Shown here one piece after another: positions 40,001 through 47,263 of a stretch of DNA of 47,263 nt. The DNA is taken from positions 1-47,263 of the IMG/VR virus record IMGVR_UViG_3300006789_006867; one strand, written 5' to 3'. Below the pieces are notes generated by a model. That model made no database searches, was not told the origin of the DNA, and saw only the letters and a program-made list of their open reading frames with translations. The DNA is from a virus. Position numbers and translations under genes: made by a program. Position 1 is the first letter of the stretch. Every line of letters starts with the position of its first letter.

Positions 40001-40994
40001 AAATGGTGATGTTTTGCAGACACAACCACCGGAGATAAAGGCGCCACACGCTAATTGGTCGAATGCCTGTAGTATTGGTTGTGAGATGGTTGTTCCTTGT
40101 TTTGGTTATGTTGATGGAAACTATTCTCAAGCTGCTCAGAAACAAGCAGCAATTGGCGTTGTTGTTATTGGTCCGCATGCAGATCCAGTAAAAGGACTTA
40201 AAACTTCCAAAAAAGCTGCAGCATGGCATGGGCACTTTTGCATGCCAGCAGAAATACAAATGAGAAGAATGTGGGAGTTAATTCAATCGTATATATCCAA
40301 CCCAACGGATGTTGTACAAATACCAGCAAAATTTCCAGCAATTAATGAATCTGAAGGGTTTTATAAAAGCGGCCCCTATCCAAACTCAGCACAAGCAACA
40401 GGCACAAATGGTTATTGGTGGAGTGGCGAGAACAGCAAGGGCACCCCGTCTTGTACAAAACCAAATCACCAAGGCGTGGTTGCACATGCTCGTTGGCCAA
40501 GACATTCAGATGGATGTGCAGCAGAGTATTATTGTTTCGCTAGAACAAAAGGTTTTTCTAGTCACGATGCTTATAAAATGGCAGCTTTAATGATGGCAGT
40601 TTGTGGAGGAAACGTTATTAATGGCATAAGAAGCCCAGGTGGTTATAGGACTTGCCCCCTTCCCGGTCCAGAGATGTCGGCTGCAGCTAAATCGTGGTGG
40701 GGCAATAGACCTTTGAACGCATGCGCTGATTCTGTTGCAATCACAGGTGCCCCGGTAACAGATGGAATTCCTCCCGCCCCTGAAGAAACAGCGGCTGTTG
40801 GTGATGGACCTCCATGTGATGGTTGTGATCCTTGCGCGCAGAGTTGTCCAGAATCTTGTGGTAAATGCCTGTCTTCAAGTGATGGTGATGGTACACCTTC
40901 TCCCCCACCAGCTGATCCGCCACAAGAATCTGGTGGTGGTTCTAGTGATGAAGGGTTCCTGCCCGAGCTGGCGGCTTTTCCCGAATACGAATGA
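37050..40994 (+). CDS. Modular baseplate hub/tail lysin (gp5-like) with two wall-degrading domains
   Basis: The protein has 1314 residues; GTG 37050 follows AAGGGG. Residues about 80-200 form an OB-type region resembling the gp5 hub N-terminus (FLAIVVAIKSKK, VEIKAYIPELN, DLVWVNFQRMGDF, TGIYIEP). Residues about 265-560 look like a TIM-barrel glycosidase-type domain (GKGMWMFHGGN, IYVYHWGWPMP, GIVADPEAAY, GFTSYGAVYDPP, VDMCFPQLYG). A coiled coil spans about 600-780 and a Pro/Ala-rich linker follows. Residues about 930-1080 are an amidase_2-type peptidoglycan amidase: MFVIHETAS (His949), KAPHANWS (His1000) and AWHGHFC (His1060, His1062). The C-terminus is Cys-rich (eight Cys within about 22 residues near 1253-1274). 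It would puncture and degrade the cell wall during entry. Confidence 0.82.
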   Translation: MAGEQQTPPAAGTSVEQAIDQIANSGDICAQYPPGALNPSIQKQSPFAATHDPQRHSNMAALSDVMRSSNSGDAPSAVQGPFLAIVVAIKSKKTDDKKEPLQLASRLVSMLDPPDTKPPKLVEIKAYIPELNYWGCPPGDLDNPSPEAINIIESLPTYTAKNESIPEPAIYDLVWVNFQRMGDFTTGIYIEPTGDYLPKAAGVNAAGAFGTCGAGTPGTSGAPGSSLPNTGPGGLNYPLTHAGLELPPRRDPIDPNSVRGVKPIGKGMWMFHGGNVETKAAQCAAAGINYILVSSIIQKEGATPSKISPVEKLKKYAEVFLAKGIYVYHWGWPMPGKEEEFVNTMVTLALQAGASGIVADPEAAYEKMSPQDGYAAALTCGQLFIAEAQKNGLVTGFTSYGAVYDPPYLLQQNPNKRVTWYSGFKGVDMCFPQLYGGKGHVAQANPRTRADYWTKNVQAYGDIFGAETVMPILGAYGRSYNDYPGGGGGTYVAGTPTAGSETTSKPPQRMKEEFNMCPIPNNSVSWWSYHNLKKRPERWDVVRNAGNSEGDALAMSGVAAEQQCEDGSTALMGQCPPASGTAQPAPNVTNPTPPPPGGGTSIAKQADLLSQIKAAEAKVEELSVLYDAIEREDLKAKIAELYKDLHALQAAGSQPGDPKGSPSVSIFNEIKVIKNKLDDLNLQLQATQLKQEQAKESLAMASNPSLNDTQTAALQPYVEELTKIIELRTQQSTELAAQISTESVNLETKITEAGLSEEFKAALFKYDEARATYASKAAAFDPAENAQYVTPQEHPDIAPFWALAEEAKQVYMQIIDTEIESLENKIDPDQLPQAPEGGSSNASSANADATTPGDAASPTPPVPALPSPSSPVACGVMGGPGALPGAAGGGATTPWTGATGGTAFQASRAGFGGKIVNTSHICDGHRWSKSSRTFSKASKRRKVTMFVIHETASGIRKTCPGYNSIVNQNRKPSSYCNVMFWLARNGDVLQTQPPEIKAPHANWSNACSIGCEMVVPCFGYVDGNYSQAAQKQAAIGVVVIGPHADPVKGLKTSKKAAAWHGHFCMPAEIQMRRMWELIQSYISNPTDVVQIPAKFPAINESEGFYKSGPYPNSAQATGTNGYWWSGENSKGTPSCTKPNHQGVVAHARWPRHSDGCAAEYYCFARTKGFSSHDAYKMAALMMAVCGGNVINGIRSPGGYRTCPLPGPEMSAAAKSWWGNRPLNACADSVAITGAPVTDGIPPAPEETAAVGDGPPCDGCDPCAQSCPESCGKCLSSSDGDGTPSPPPADPPQESGGGSSDEGFLPELAAFPEYE

Positions 40995-41009
40995 TAAGGA
41001 ATTAATATT

Positions 41010-41981
41010 ATGGATTTTTTAAAACAAGCCATTAACACTGCTGGCTCCATTCCAGGTGTTGAACAGGCTTTGCAGGTTGCTAAATCAGATAGAGCTAGTT
41101 CTTTGGGAGTTGCTGGGGATAAGCTAATGGAAGCGATTCCTGGCTTTATAGAAACTCCATCTGAAAAAGTAATTGCTAATCAAAATGGTGCCTCGATAGT
41201 ATTAGGTAGAGATCGCCCAGCTTCTAGGCTAAGTGGTTATGGTGGGAAAGGGGATACTCAATGCGCTTCGATAGATATTGTAACAGGAAGATTAGGTGCT
41301 GACACTGTTGCAGTTACTGTAAATAACGAATCAATATATGTGGATCCACACTTTCAAAAAGATGCTGCAAGAATATATATTAGTCAAAAAACTGATATTG
41401 ATACAAATTTTGGATTAACTCCCGGCAAAATAGGGGAGTCTAAAGCTAAATCTGGAATTGCAATAAAGGCAGATGCTTTGAGATTCATAGCTCGTGAAGG
41501 AATTAAATTAATAACAAGAACAGATATAAAAAATTCTCAAGGTGCCGACGTAAGTAGCGTGCTTGGTATTGATTTAATAGCTGGCAACAATGATGAAGAT
41601 TTGCAACCAATGGTTAAAGGTGAAAACTTGAACAAAGCTTTAAATAAGATGGTAGAACATGTTGATGCTTTAAGTGGTATTGTCGATGCATTTTTAACTT
41701 ATCAAACCAGTTTTAATACTGCAGTAATGAACCACACTCATAATGTTATTGGTTCTGGTACCGGTGGAAATGCCGGTGGACCTGTTGTAACAGTTGTTAC
41801 TGCCATGACTCAACCATCCATCGCTGCAACCACGTCTGGAGGAACCAATATTCCTGCTTTACTAACTCAAGTCAAATCGTCGATTGCATCTTTTAAATCT
41901 AATTTGGTTATGTATAAGAAGAATTTTTATATGGTTGCTGGTAGTGAGTATATAAATAGTAGATTTAATAATACAAACTAA
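41010..41981 (+). CDS. Conserved tail/baseplate structural protein
   Basis: The protein has 323 residues; AAGGAATTA precedes ATG 41010. The core SIVLGRDRPASRLSGYGGKG, then DTQCASIDIVTGRLG, DAARIYISQKTDIDTNFG and GIAIKADALRFIAREGIKL is a strand-rich pattern I associate with T4-type marine phage baseplate proteins. The C-terminal half is helical, then Gly/Thr-rich with a His-containing NHTHNV segment that could bind metal. It lies directly after the hub gene, so it likely belongs to the hub or central spike. The exact gp number is not assigned. Confidence 0.7.
   Translation: MDFLKQAINTAGSIPGVEQALQVAKSDRASSLGVAGDKLMEAIPGFIETPSEKVIANQNGASIVLGRDRPASRLSGYGGKGDTQCASIDIVTGRLGADTVAVTVNNESIYVDPHFQKDAARIYISQKTDIDTNFGLTPGKIGESKAKSGIAIKADALRFIAREGIKLITRTDIKNSQGADVSSVLGIDLIAGNNDEDLQPMVKGENLNKALNKMVEHVDALSGIVDAFLTYQTSFNTAVMNHTHNVIGSGTGGNAGGPVVTVVTAMTQPSIAATTSGGTNIPALLTQVKSSIASFKSNLVMYKKNFYMVAGSEYINSRFNNTN
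41951..41958 (+). promoter_or_regulatory. Candidate T4-type late promoter (exact TATAAATA)
   Basis: TATAAATA is an exact match to the T4 late promoter box. It lies in the last codons of the preceding gene, 46 bases upstream of ATG 42004, a usual distance. A gp55-like sigma factor is encoded at 36059-36763, so such boxes could be read. AT-rich sequence makes chance matches common. Confidence 0.35.
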
Positions 41982-42003
41982 ATATTAGGAAAGGAGAAGC
42001 GTA

Positions 42004-42876
42004 ATGTCAGTAGAAAGTTTACAATCTGAATTGGCAGGATTAAAGCAAAAGAAAGGGGAAATTCAACATATTTTGTCAGGATATGATGATCAAACGACTG
42101 ATGTTGATTATCGTTTATCATTGGGGCAGGAATTAAAGGCAACTAAAGCTGAAATCAAACAATTAGAGGAACAGATTGCTTACTATCAAGAAGAAGCAGA
42201 AGCAGAAGCGCTTGCATCTGAAAAATCACCAAGCCCAACAGCTAAGCGTCCAATGCGTTCAGCCTTGAGTCAGGCTGTAGAAGATAGTCAAAATTCAGCC
42301 CAAGCTGGTTTAATTAAAGTAGACGGTATATATGGACCAAAAACAGAAGCAGCAACTAAAAGGTTGATTGATGATATAAAGGTGACACTGCAGCAGTATG
42401 AAGAATATACTAAAACCGCATTTACACCGCTCCACGTGTCAGGTGCAATCTCTTCTACAGAGAGTGAAGCAGCTGCAGCCGCTGAAGAAGCACTACCGCC
42501 CGAATTGGTGGATTTACAAAAGAATACGAAATCAGCTACAGAATTTGCAAAATGGCCTTCCCAAAAGGAAGCCGAACCGTTCTATGATTCCGAAGCCGAT
42601 GAGTATTACGTGGTTGTACGCACAGAGCACAGCAACTTAGTTGGAAAAACTACGGCTGATTTTGGAGCTATAATTACAGAGGCAAAAAAAACTGGACTAA
42701 CTAAAATATTAGAATATTATAATAAACAAACCGGTTCGGCATCATATCTATTAGAAGCTTCTAGCGAGGAACAAATGAAGATAGAGTCTACTGTGGTGAA
42801 CTATGGTGATTTAGATTCACAACAGAAAGATACAAAAGATAAAATTTCTCAAATTATAGCTGGAGGAGAGGCATAA
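42004..42876 (+). CDS. Coiled-coil structural protein with peptidoglycan-binding-like motif
   Basis: The protein has 290 residues; AAAGGAGAAG precedes ATG 42004. Residues 1-70 are a coiled coil (LQSELAGLKQKKGEI; IKQLEEQIAYYQEEAEAEAL). Residues about 100-125 contain VDGIYGPKTEAATKRLI, like the end of a peptidoglycan_binding_1 repeat (DGxxGPxT). The second half is mixed, ending with a helical region. The N-terminal coiled coil is paralogous to that of the next gene. The two genes overlap by one base (TAATG). Probably a tail or baseplate component. Confidence 0.7.
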   Translation: MSVESLQSELAGLKQKKGEIQHILSGYDDQTTDVDYRLSLGQELKATKAEIKQLEEQIAYYQEEAEAEALASEKSPSPTAKRPMRSALSQAVEDSQNSAQAGLIKVDGIYGPKTEAATKRLIDDIKVTLQQYEEYTKTAFTPLHVSGAISSTESEAAAAAEEALPPELVDLQKNTKSATEFAKWPSQKEAEPFYDSEADEYYVVVRTEHSNLVGKTTADFGAIITEAKKTGLTKILEYYNKQTGSASYLLEASSEEQMKIESTVVNYGDLDSQQKDTKDKISQIIAGGEA

Positions 42877-45800
42877 TGTCAATTGCAAATCTAATGGCGG
42901 AATTGGCAGAATTAAAGAGGAAGAAAGCGAGCCTCAAGAGCAATCTTCAGAGTATGGATCAATTTATTGAACATGAACAGTACAAACAGTTATATCAACT
43001 CTATGACGACACTAAAAGAGAAATCCACCAATTAGAGGAACAGATCGCAGCTGCCGAGGTGGGCGGCATGTCACAAGAGGGCGGCATGTCCATACCAGAA
43101 GATCAAGTTCAGTGTATTGATGGTTCTACAGCGCCTCTTGGACAATGCCCGCCAGAGTCTCCAGCTTCAAGTGGCTCTGGAGGTTCTGGGCGGCGCAGAA
43201 GAAGTAATGCTTCAGGCGGGGGTGACCCACCAACAAAAATAATATTGAAAAGAGGCAAGCGAGGTGCTAAAGTTAAAAAGTGGCAGCGCACTCTTAATGT
43301 GCATGCAATTAATCGATTGAATTACGGGGTTGGTGAACATGGAGGAGTGGCGACAAAAAATAAAGAACAATTTAATCATTTAGAAGCAATGCTAAAAATG
43401 ATGCCAAGCCATACCGACGTTGGAGAATATAAAGAATCTGATTTCAATAAGTCAACTGATGGCGTGAATACAGGAGTTCAAGGTGATTGGATCGGTCCCC
43501 CTGGGGCGCCAGCTGGTGGTTCCGGATCCGGTCCAGCTGTAGGAGACGAAAGTGAAGGTGATCTAACACCAGGAGAAAAAGCAGCAGAAGCAAAAGCAGC
43601 TGCAGCTGAAACGTTGCAATGCCCAGCTGGTTATACTAAAATTGTTGAAGAAGGGATCCCAGATCCTATGTGCGTCCACAGCCAAACTGGTGAAATACTC
43701 CCTCCACCACCTCCACCACCTCCAGAAGCAGTTACAGATTTGCTGCAAGAATCTTTAACCATAGGTGAATTAGATATAAACAAAATAGTTGAAAAACTAA
43801 TGGAACATTCGGCGGCAACCGATTGGCACTTAGAGGAACGTCCAGCACCTGAAGGTAAATTATTAATATTAGTTAAAGTGCCTGGACAACATTTACAAAT
43901 AATGCCAAAAAAGGGAGAAGGGTTTGCTTTTGATGGACTTTTTAAGAAAAGTGTTGTTTTTAAAGCAAATGATATGGCAGAAATGCTTACTTTGGCAGCC
44001 GATAAAATAAAAATGTATGGTGAAGCAATTAACGATTCTGGTGTGAATATAGAGGGTTTAGATTTAGTAGAAGAATCTTCTAGAGTGGAAAAATATATTA
44101 ATGGTTTTAATGAATTTTTGGTGAAAAACAGTTATGCTAAACTAGGCGAGCCGTCAAAAACAAGTGGAGTTTCTGATTTTACGGCTGAAGCTGCGGCACA
44201 ACAAGCAACTCCACCTGATTCGCCAACTGCTGACGCAACAGGTGATGAAGCAGCCAATGCAGAAGCAACCAATGCAGAAGCAACTGAAGAGGCAGAAACT
44301 CAATCTACAACTACCAGTGAACAGATTTCAGCAGCAACAGAATCTGATAGAATAGTCGAACTTGGATTTGACGGTGAGTTTAACTATACACACATTGTTG
44401 TAGATCGTGGATTTGGAGGACAACCGTTAAGAGTTGGATTTGACGCATTTAAAGATTCTGATCCCTTCAATAGACCTCGGACTAATGCTTTTGTATTTTA
44501 TTCTTGGAAAATATTAGAACTTTTGGGGACGCGCTCTAGAGATATGCCGTGGACTCAGTTTGTTTCATTCTTTACATATCCGATACCAGAGATCAAGCCT
44601 TCAGATCAGAAAAAAGGATTTTTAGATGAAGTTAAATCTATAGAAGGTGAATTTAATAATAGGCTAGTGAAGACTTCACGAGAGCTACAGCGCGAGTCGA
44701 AGGCTATAACAAACGAGTTTAAAGAGAAAATATCTGGCGCAAGAGAAAGTGTTAATGAATTTGTTGGCGATGAAGTTTTAGATCAAATAAGAACAATAAC
44801 TGATCAAATAGATGGACTTTCTTTCGAAAAGCTTTATGATGTGGTGTTGAATAAGATTGGAATTGATACTCTAATGAGTATAGGTATTGATTCTATAACA
44901 GAAGAATTGGGTATACCAGATAGTGTTGATGCTTTATTAGCTGGCGGCTTACAGGCGTTTTCTGGTAAAGAATTAATGAGTTTGATTATTAATAGACTGC
45001 CGGCAGACATATTGAATAAAATTCTTCTTGAATTACAGATAGATACCCTTCCTATAGATAATATTGTTGATTTTATAAAGAAAGGTAGAGTGCCAGACGA
45101 ATTTTTGGTGGGGATGATTTCTCAGGCGTCCCCATATATTCTGAAAAAAATATTTGGTAACATACAAATACCAACAGATTTTATTTCTGATATGATAGAT
45201 AAATATGGGCTTCCCGATGATGTAATTGAAATGATACTGTGCCAAGCTCCTATTGATGATGTGGGGTTGGTTAAAAAGCTTGTTAAGAACATAAACTATT
45301 ATGATTTGCCGCAATTAATTAAAGATGATTTTATGTCTTTCATGCCAAATGAAATGGCAAATATAAATCAATTGACTGATACTTTAGATACGCTATATGA
45401 TCAATATGTAAACTTTTGGGAAGATACAAAAAATAAAATTTCCACAACAACAGGAAAAGCTACTGAATTTGCAACTGGTAACAAGTTTATACGTAAAATA
45501 TTTAATATTTCTTGTAGTCCTGCCCCATATGAAAGTTTGTTGGGTGGAGCAACTCAGTGGAATTTTTCTAGAATTGTAGAGCAGTTTTCAATTGATATAT
45601 CTCCAGAAAATATTTTTGGCAAAAATGCTTTTGGTAAAATAGATTATAGTGTGCTCTTGGAGGGTAAGCCTGCTGAAGGTGGTAATGTCGCAATTGCACC
45701 GACTTTTACATCTAAAATGAGAAATGATTGGTTTTTTGATAAATTCAAAAAAGTATCAAATGATTTAAATCCCACTTTAGATAGAGTGATAGATGACGCT

Positions 45801-47263
45801 GATATAGGAAAGTTTTTAAGTTCTGCTGGGGTTCAAGTCTTGCAAGGTTTGAAAGAGGCAGACGCGAATTCGCTTACAGAATTAGCTTCTTCGCTTCCGC
45901 TTGATAGTTTAATGGAGGCGTTGCCGGTACAAGACTTACTAAGTGATTTGTCAACCAATGAGTTACAAACACTGTTGTTAAACTTGCCTGATAAGCATCT
46001 TCCCACAGAACAGCTACTTGAATTGATAGAAAGCCATGTAGACGTAGCAGAAGATTATGCCAAAGATTTACTTCAAACTGTTTCTGACACACTTGGTAGT
46101 ATGGGGCTTCCAGATCTTGGATTGGGAGATTATGTTAATAATTTAGATTTAAATCAATTATCTGATTCGTTTGGGGAGTCGTTTCCACCAAATTGGAAAG
46201 ATTTGCCAAGCATTGATGCACTTACGTTACCACGTTTAGATGATTTATTGCCGGTAGTTGATTATATGGCTATGATCTCTAAAGCAGTTGAAAAAATTGT
46301 AGAAATGATAATTGATGAAATTATAATTGGAATAGTAAAAATAGTATTAGATGAGGTGGCTGCAGCAATTGATAAAATTATTACTTTTGGTACAGACGCT
46401 CTGAGCGAGTTGGAAGATACTGTGAAAGCCGGCATGGATTATGGCACTCAAAACATCAATGAGCTGTTGGAGAGTTCGGATCTATTAGACGATGCTAAAG
46501 CTTTTGTGAATAAGACTGTAAAGAAATTTGCTAGTGGTGATATAAGTCTTGATATGAATGGGGTTACTGGTATCTTTGATGAAATTTCGAATAATATATC
46601 CAGCAAAGAAATGATTGAACTATTAGAAGGGCGCCCGACTAAAAAAACGAAAGATGCCATTAATTCTGTTGCCATTACTAGAAAAATGAGAACGGCAGCT
46701 GGCTCAGCGGGGTTATCTTTTGCAGAAACAGTATCAAAGGGTAGCAACAGAAAAAAAGGTAAGAATCCAACTAATGTTATGATTGATATATTTTCTGAAT
46801 TTGGTAAAGTGGTAAACATTGAAAAAGTTAAACGAAATGCGCGAATGCTTTCTGGTGAAGGTTGGATAAAAGATTTAGGGCATATTGTTGATTTAGATCT
46901 TTGCGCTCCGCACCCAGAAGAAGATTTAATGAACAAGATGCTTAGCACCAAGGCAGATTCAAACATAATAGCAGATCAAGTAGAAAAGAAAAGACAGAGA
47001 AGAAAACAAAGATTAAAAGCCTTGGCATCGGTTTTAGCAAGCCAGAGGCAGCTGCAAAGTGGAAAATTAAGTAAGCAATTATCAAAAACTGCAGCACAAA
47101 TAGCAATGACTAGCCCTGCTATGGATTTTTCTGCATCACAAATAATTGATGGTATTTATGACAGTCCCAGAATGTTTTTTAGTGCAACTCTAGCTGAAAT
47201 AATGACACTTTTGACAGTCAACACAAATATATCGGTTGCCGCAGATCCTTCTACGTGGACTAA
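42876..47263 (+). CDS. Giant baseplate/tail structural protein (3' end outside window)
   Basis: ATG 42876 overlaps the preceding stop. The frame stays open to the window end, over 1460 residues. It begins with a coiled coil (MSIANLMAELAELKRKKASL ... IHQLEEQIAAAE) related to that of the previous gene. A short Cys motif CIDGSTAPLGQCPP follows, then a peptidoglycan-binding-like segment (KRGKRGAKVKKWQRTLN) and a second Cys motif (LQCPAGYTKI). An eight-Pro run, acidic/Ala-Thr-Glu repeats (about residues 440-490) and a long helical rod-like region with LPDLGLGD-type segments complete what is visible. A short membrane-like helix near residue 1150 is rich in Ile/Val. Likely a large baseplate or tail-tip protein; the true length cannot be known here. 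Confidence 0.75.
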   Translation, partial: MSIANLMAELAELKRKKASLKSNLQSMDQFIEHEQYKQLYQLYDDTKREIHQLEEQIAAAEVGGMSQEGGMSIPEDQVQCIDGSTAPLGQCPPESPASSGSGGSGRRRRSNASGGGDPPTKIILKRGKRGAKVKKWQRTLNVHAINRLNYGVGEHGGVATKNKEQFNHLEAMLKMMPSHTDVGEYKESDFNKSTDGVNTGVQGDWIGPPGAPAGGSGSGPAVGDESEGDLTPGEKAAEAKAAAAETLQCPAGYTKIVEEGIPDPMCVHSQTGEILPPPPPPPPEAVTDLLQESLTIGELDINKIVEKLMEHSAATDWHLEERPAPEGKLLILVKVPGQHLQIMPKKGEGFAFDGLFKKSVVFKANDMAEMLTLAADKIKMYGEAINDSGVNIEGLDLVEESSRVEKYINGFNEFLVKNSYAKLGEPSKTSGVSDFTAEAAAQQATPPDSPTADATGDEAANAEATNAEATEEAETQSTTTSEQISAATESDRIVELGFDGEFNYTHIVVDRGFGGQPLRVGFDAFKDSDPFNRPRTNAFVFYSWKILELLGTRSRDMPWTQFVSFFTYPIPEIKPSDQKKGFLDEVKSIEGEFNNRLVKTSRELQRESKAITNEFKEKISGARESVNEFVGDEVLDQIRTITDQIDGLSFEKLYDVVLNKIGIDTLMSIGIDSITEELGIPDSVDALLAGGLQAFSGKELMSLIINRLPADILNKILLELQIDTLPIDNIVDFIKKGRVPDEFLVGMISQASPYILKKIFGNIQIPTDFISDMIDKYGLPDDVIEMILCQAPIDDVGLVKKLVKNINYYDLPQLIKDDFMSFMPNEMANINQLTDTLDTLYDQYVNFWEDTKNKISTTTGKATEFATGNKFIRKIFNISCSPAPYESLLGGATQWNFSRIVEQFSIDISPENIFGKNAFGKIDYSVLLEGKPAEGGNVAIAPTFTSKMRNDWFFDKFKKVSNDLNPTLDRVIDDADIGKFLSSAGVQVLQGLKEADANSLTELASSLPLDSLMEALPVQDLLSDLSTNELQTLLLNLPDKHLPTEQLLELIESHVDVAEDYAKDLLQTVSDTLGSMGLPDLGLGDYVNNLDLNQLSDSFGESFPPNWKDLPSIDALTLPRLDDLLPVVDYMAMISKAVEKIVEMIIDEIIIGIVKIVLDEVAAAIDKIITFGTDALSELEDTVKAGMDYGTQNINELLESSDLLDDAKAFVNKTVKKFASGDISLDMNGVTGIFDEISNNISSKEMIELLEGRPTKKTKDAINSVAITRKMRTAAGSAGLSFAETVSKGSNRKKGKNPTNVMIDIFSEFGKVVNIEKVKRNARMLSGEGWIKDLGHIVDLDLCAPHPEEDLMNKMLSTKADSNIIADQVEKKRQRRKQRLKALASVLASQRQLQSGKLSKQLSKTAAQIAMTSPAMDFSASQIIDGIYDSPRMFFSATLAEIMTLLTVNTNISVAADPSTWT

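Noticed and set aside
40643-41050. 135-codon antisense open frame across the hub gene end
   Set aside because: Composition mirrors the Cys/Pro-rich sense strand; it has no start context and would clash with the next gene's start.

Overview
The window looks like part of the genome of a large, AT-rich, T4-type tailed phage (myovirus-like), probably from an aquatic environment. The evidence is a gp55-like late sigma factor, a gp5-like baseplate hub with lytic domains, very large coiled-coil tail proteins that continue past the right edge, and tightly packed, overlapping genes almost all on the + strand. No bacterial housekeeping genes, rRNA or conventional tRNA were seen. The host cannot be fixed from sequence alone. 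The one-piece tmRNA with a tag ending in ALAA argues weakly against an origin in alphaproteobacteria or cyanobacteria, whose tmRNAs are usually two-piece.

Layout. (1) 1-9.1 kb: a block of probable virion or capsid-packaged proteins. It holds a protein with an HhH-GPD-like signature, a Lys/Ala-rich protein, a HExxH metalloprotease, a ligase-like/nucleotidyltransferase fusion and an acidic protein. An adenylosuccinate synthetase (PurA/PurZ family) is embedded in it. (2) 9.2-11.6 kb: a Fis-type HTH protein, a complete one-piece tmRNA with its own sigma70-like promoter, three small hypotheticals, and the only minus-strand gene, a secreted lipoprotein serine protease. (3) 11.6-15.2 kb: a PIN-PhoH ATPase, a conserved small protein, a second metalloprotease, a basic-tailed protein and a Cas4/RecB-like PD-(D/E)XK nuclease with four cysteines placed as for an Fe-S cluster. 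(4) 15.2-35.3 kb: a roughly 20 kb surface-glycan cassette with about 24 genes, nearly all translationally coupled. (5) 35.3-37.0 kb: small T4-type marine phage genes including the late sigma factor. (6) 37.0-47.3 kb: baseplate/tail genes, ending in a giant ORF cut by the window edge.

The glycan cassette is the most remarkable part. It combines GT-A and GT-B glycosyltransferases, a GT29-like (sialyltransferase-type) enzyme and a NeuA/KdsB-like CMP-sugar synthetase. Next come an HpcH/HpaI aldolase, a D-2-hydroxyacid dehydrogenase, an SDR epimerase, a GmhA-like SIS isomerase fused to a HAD phosphatase, a second HAD phosphatase and a sugar-1-phosphate nucleotidyltransferase. The rest includes a GDPD-like protein, a DUF115-like protein, methyltransferases, a DUF579-like (glucuronate O-methyltransferase family) protein and a UDP-sugar 6-dehydrogenase. 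Together these could make and attach a CMP-activated 2-keto-3-deoxy sugar acid, with an aldolase in place of the usual PEP-dependent synthase, and possibly O-methylated uronic acid. The product could decorate the virion or remodel the host envelope.

All functional calls rest on motifs read by eye. No database search or structure prediction was run.
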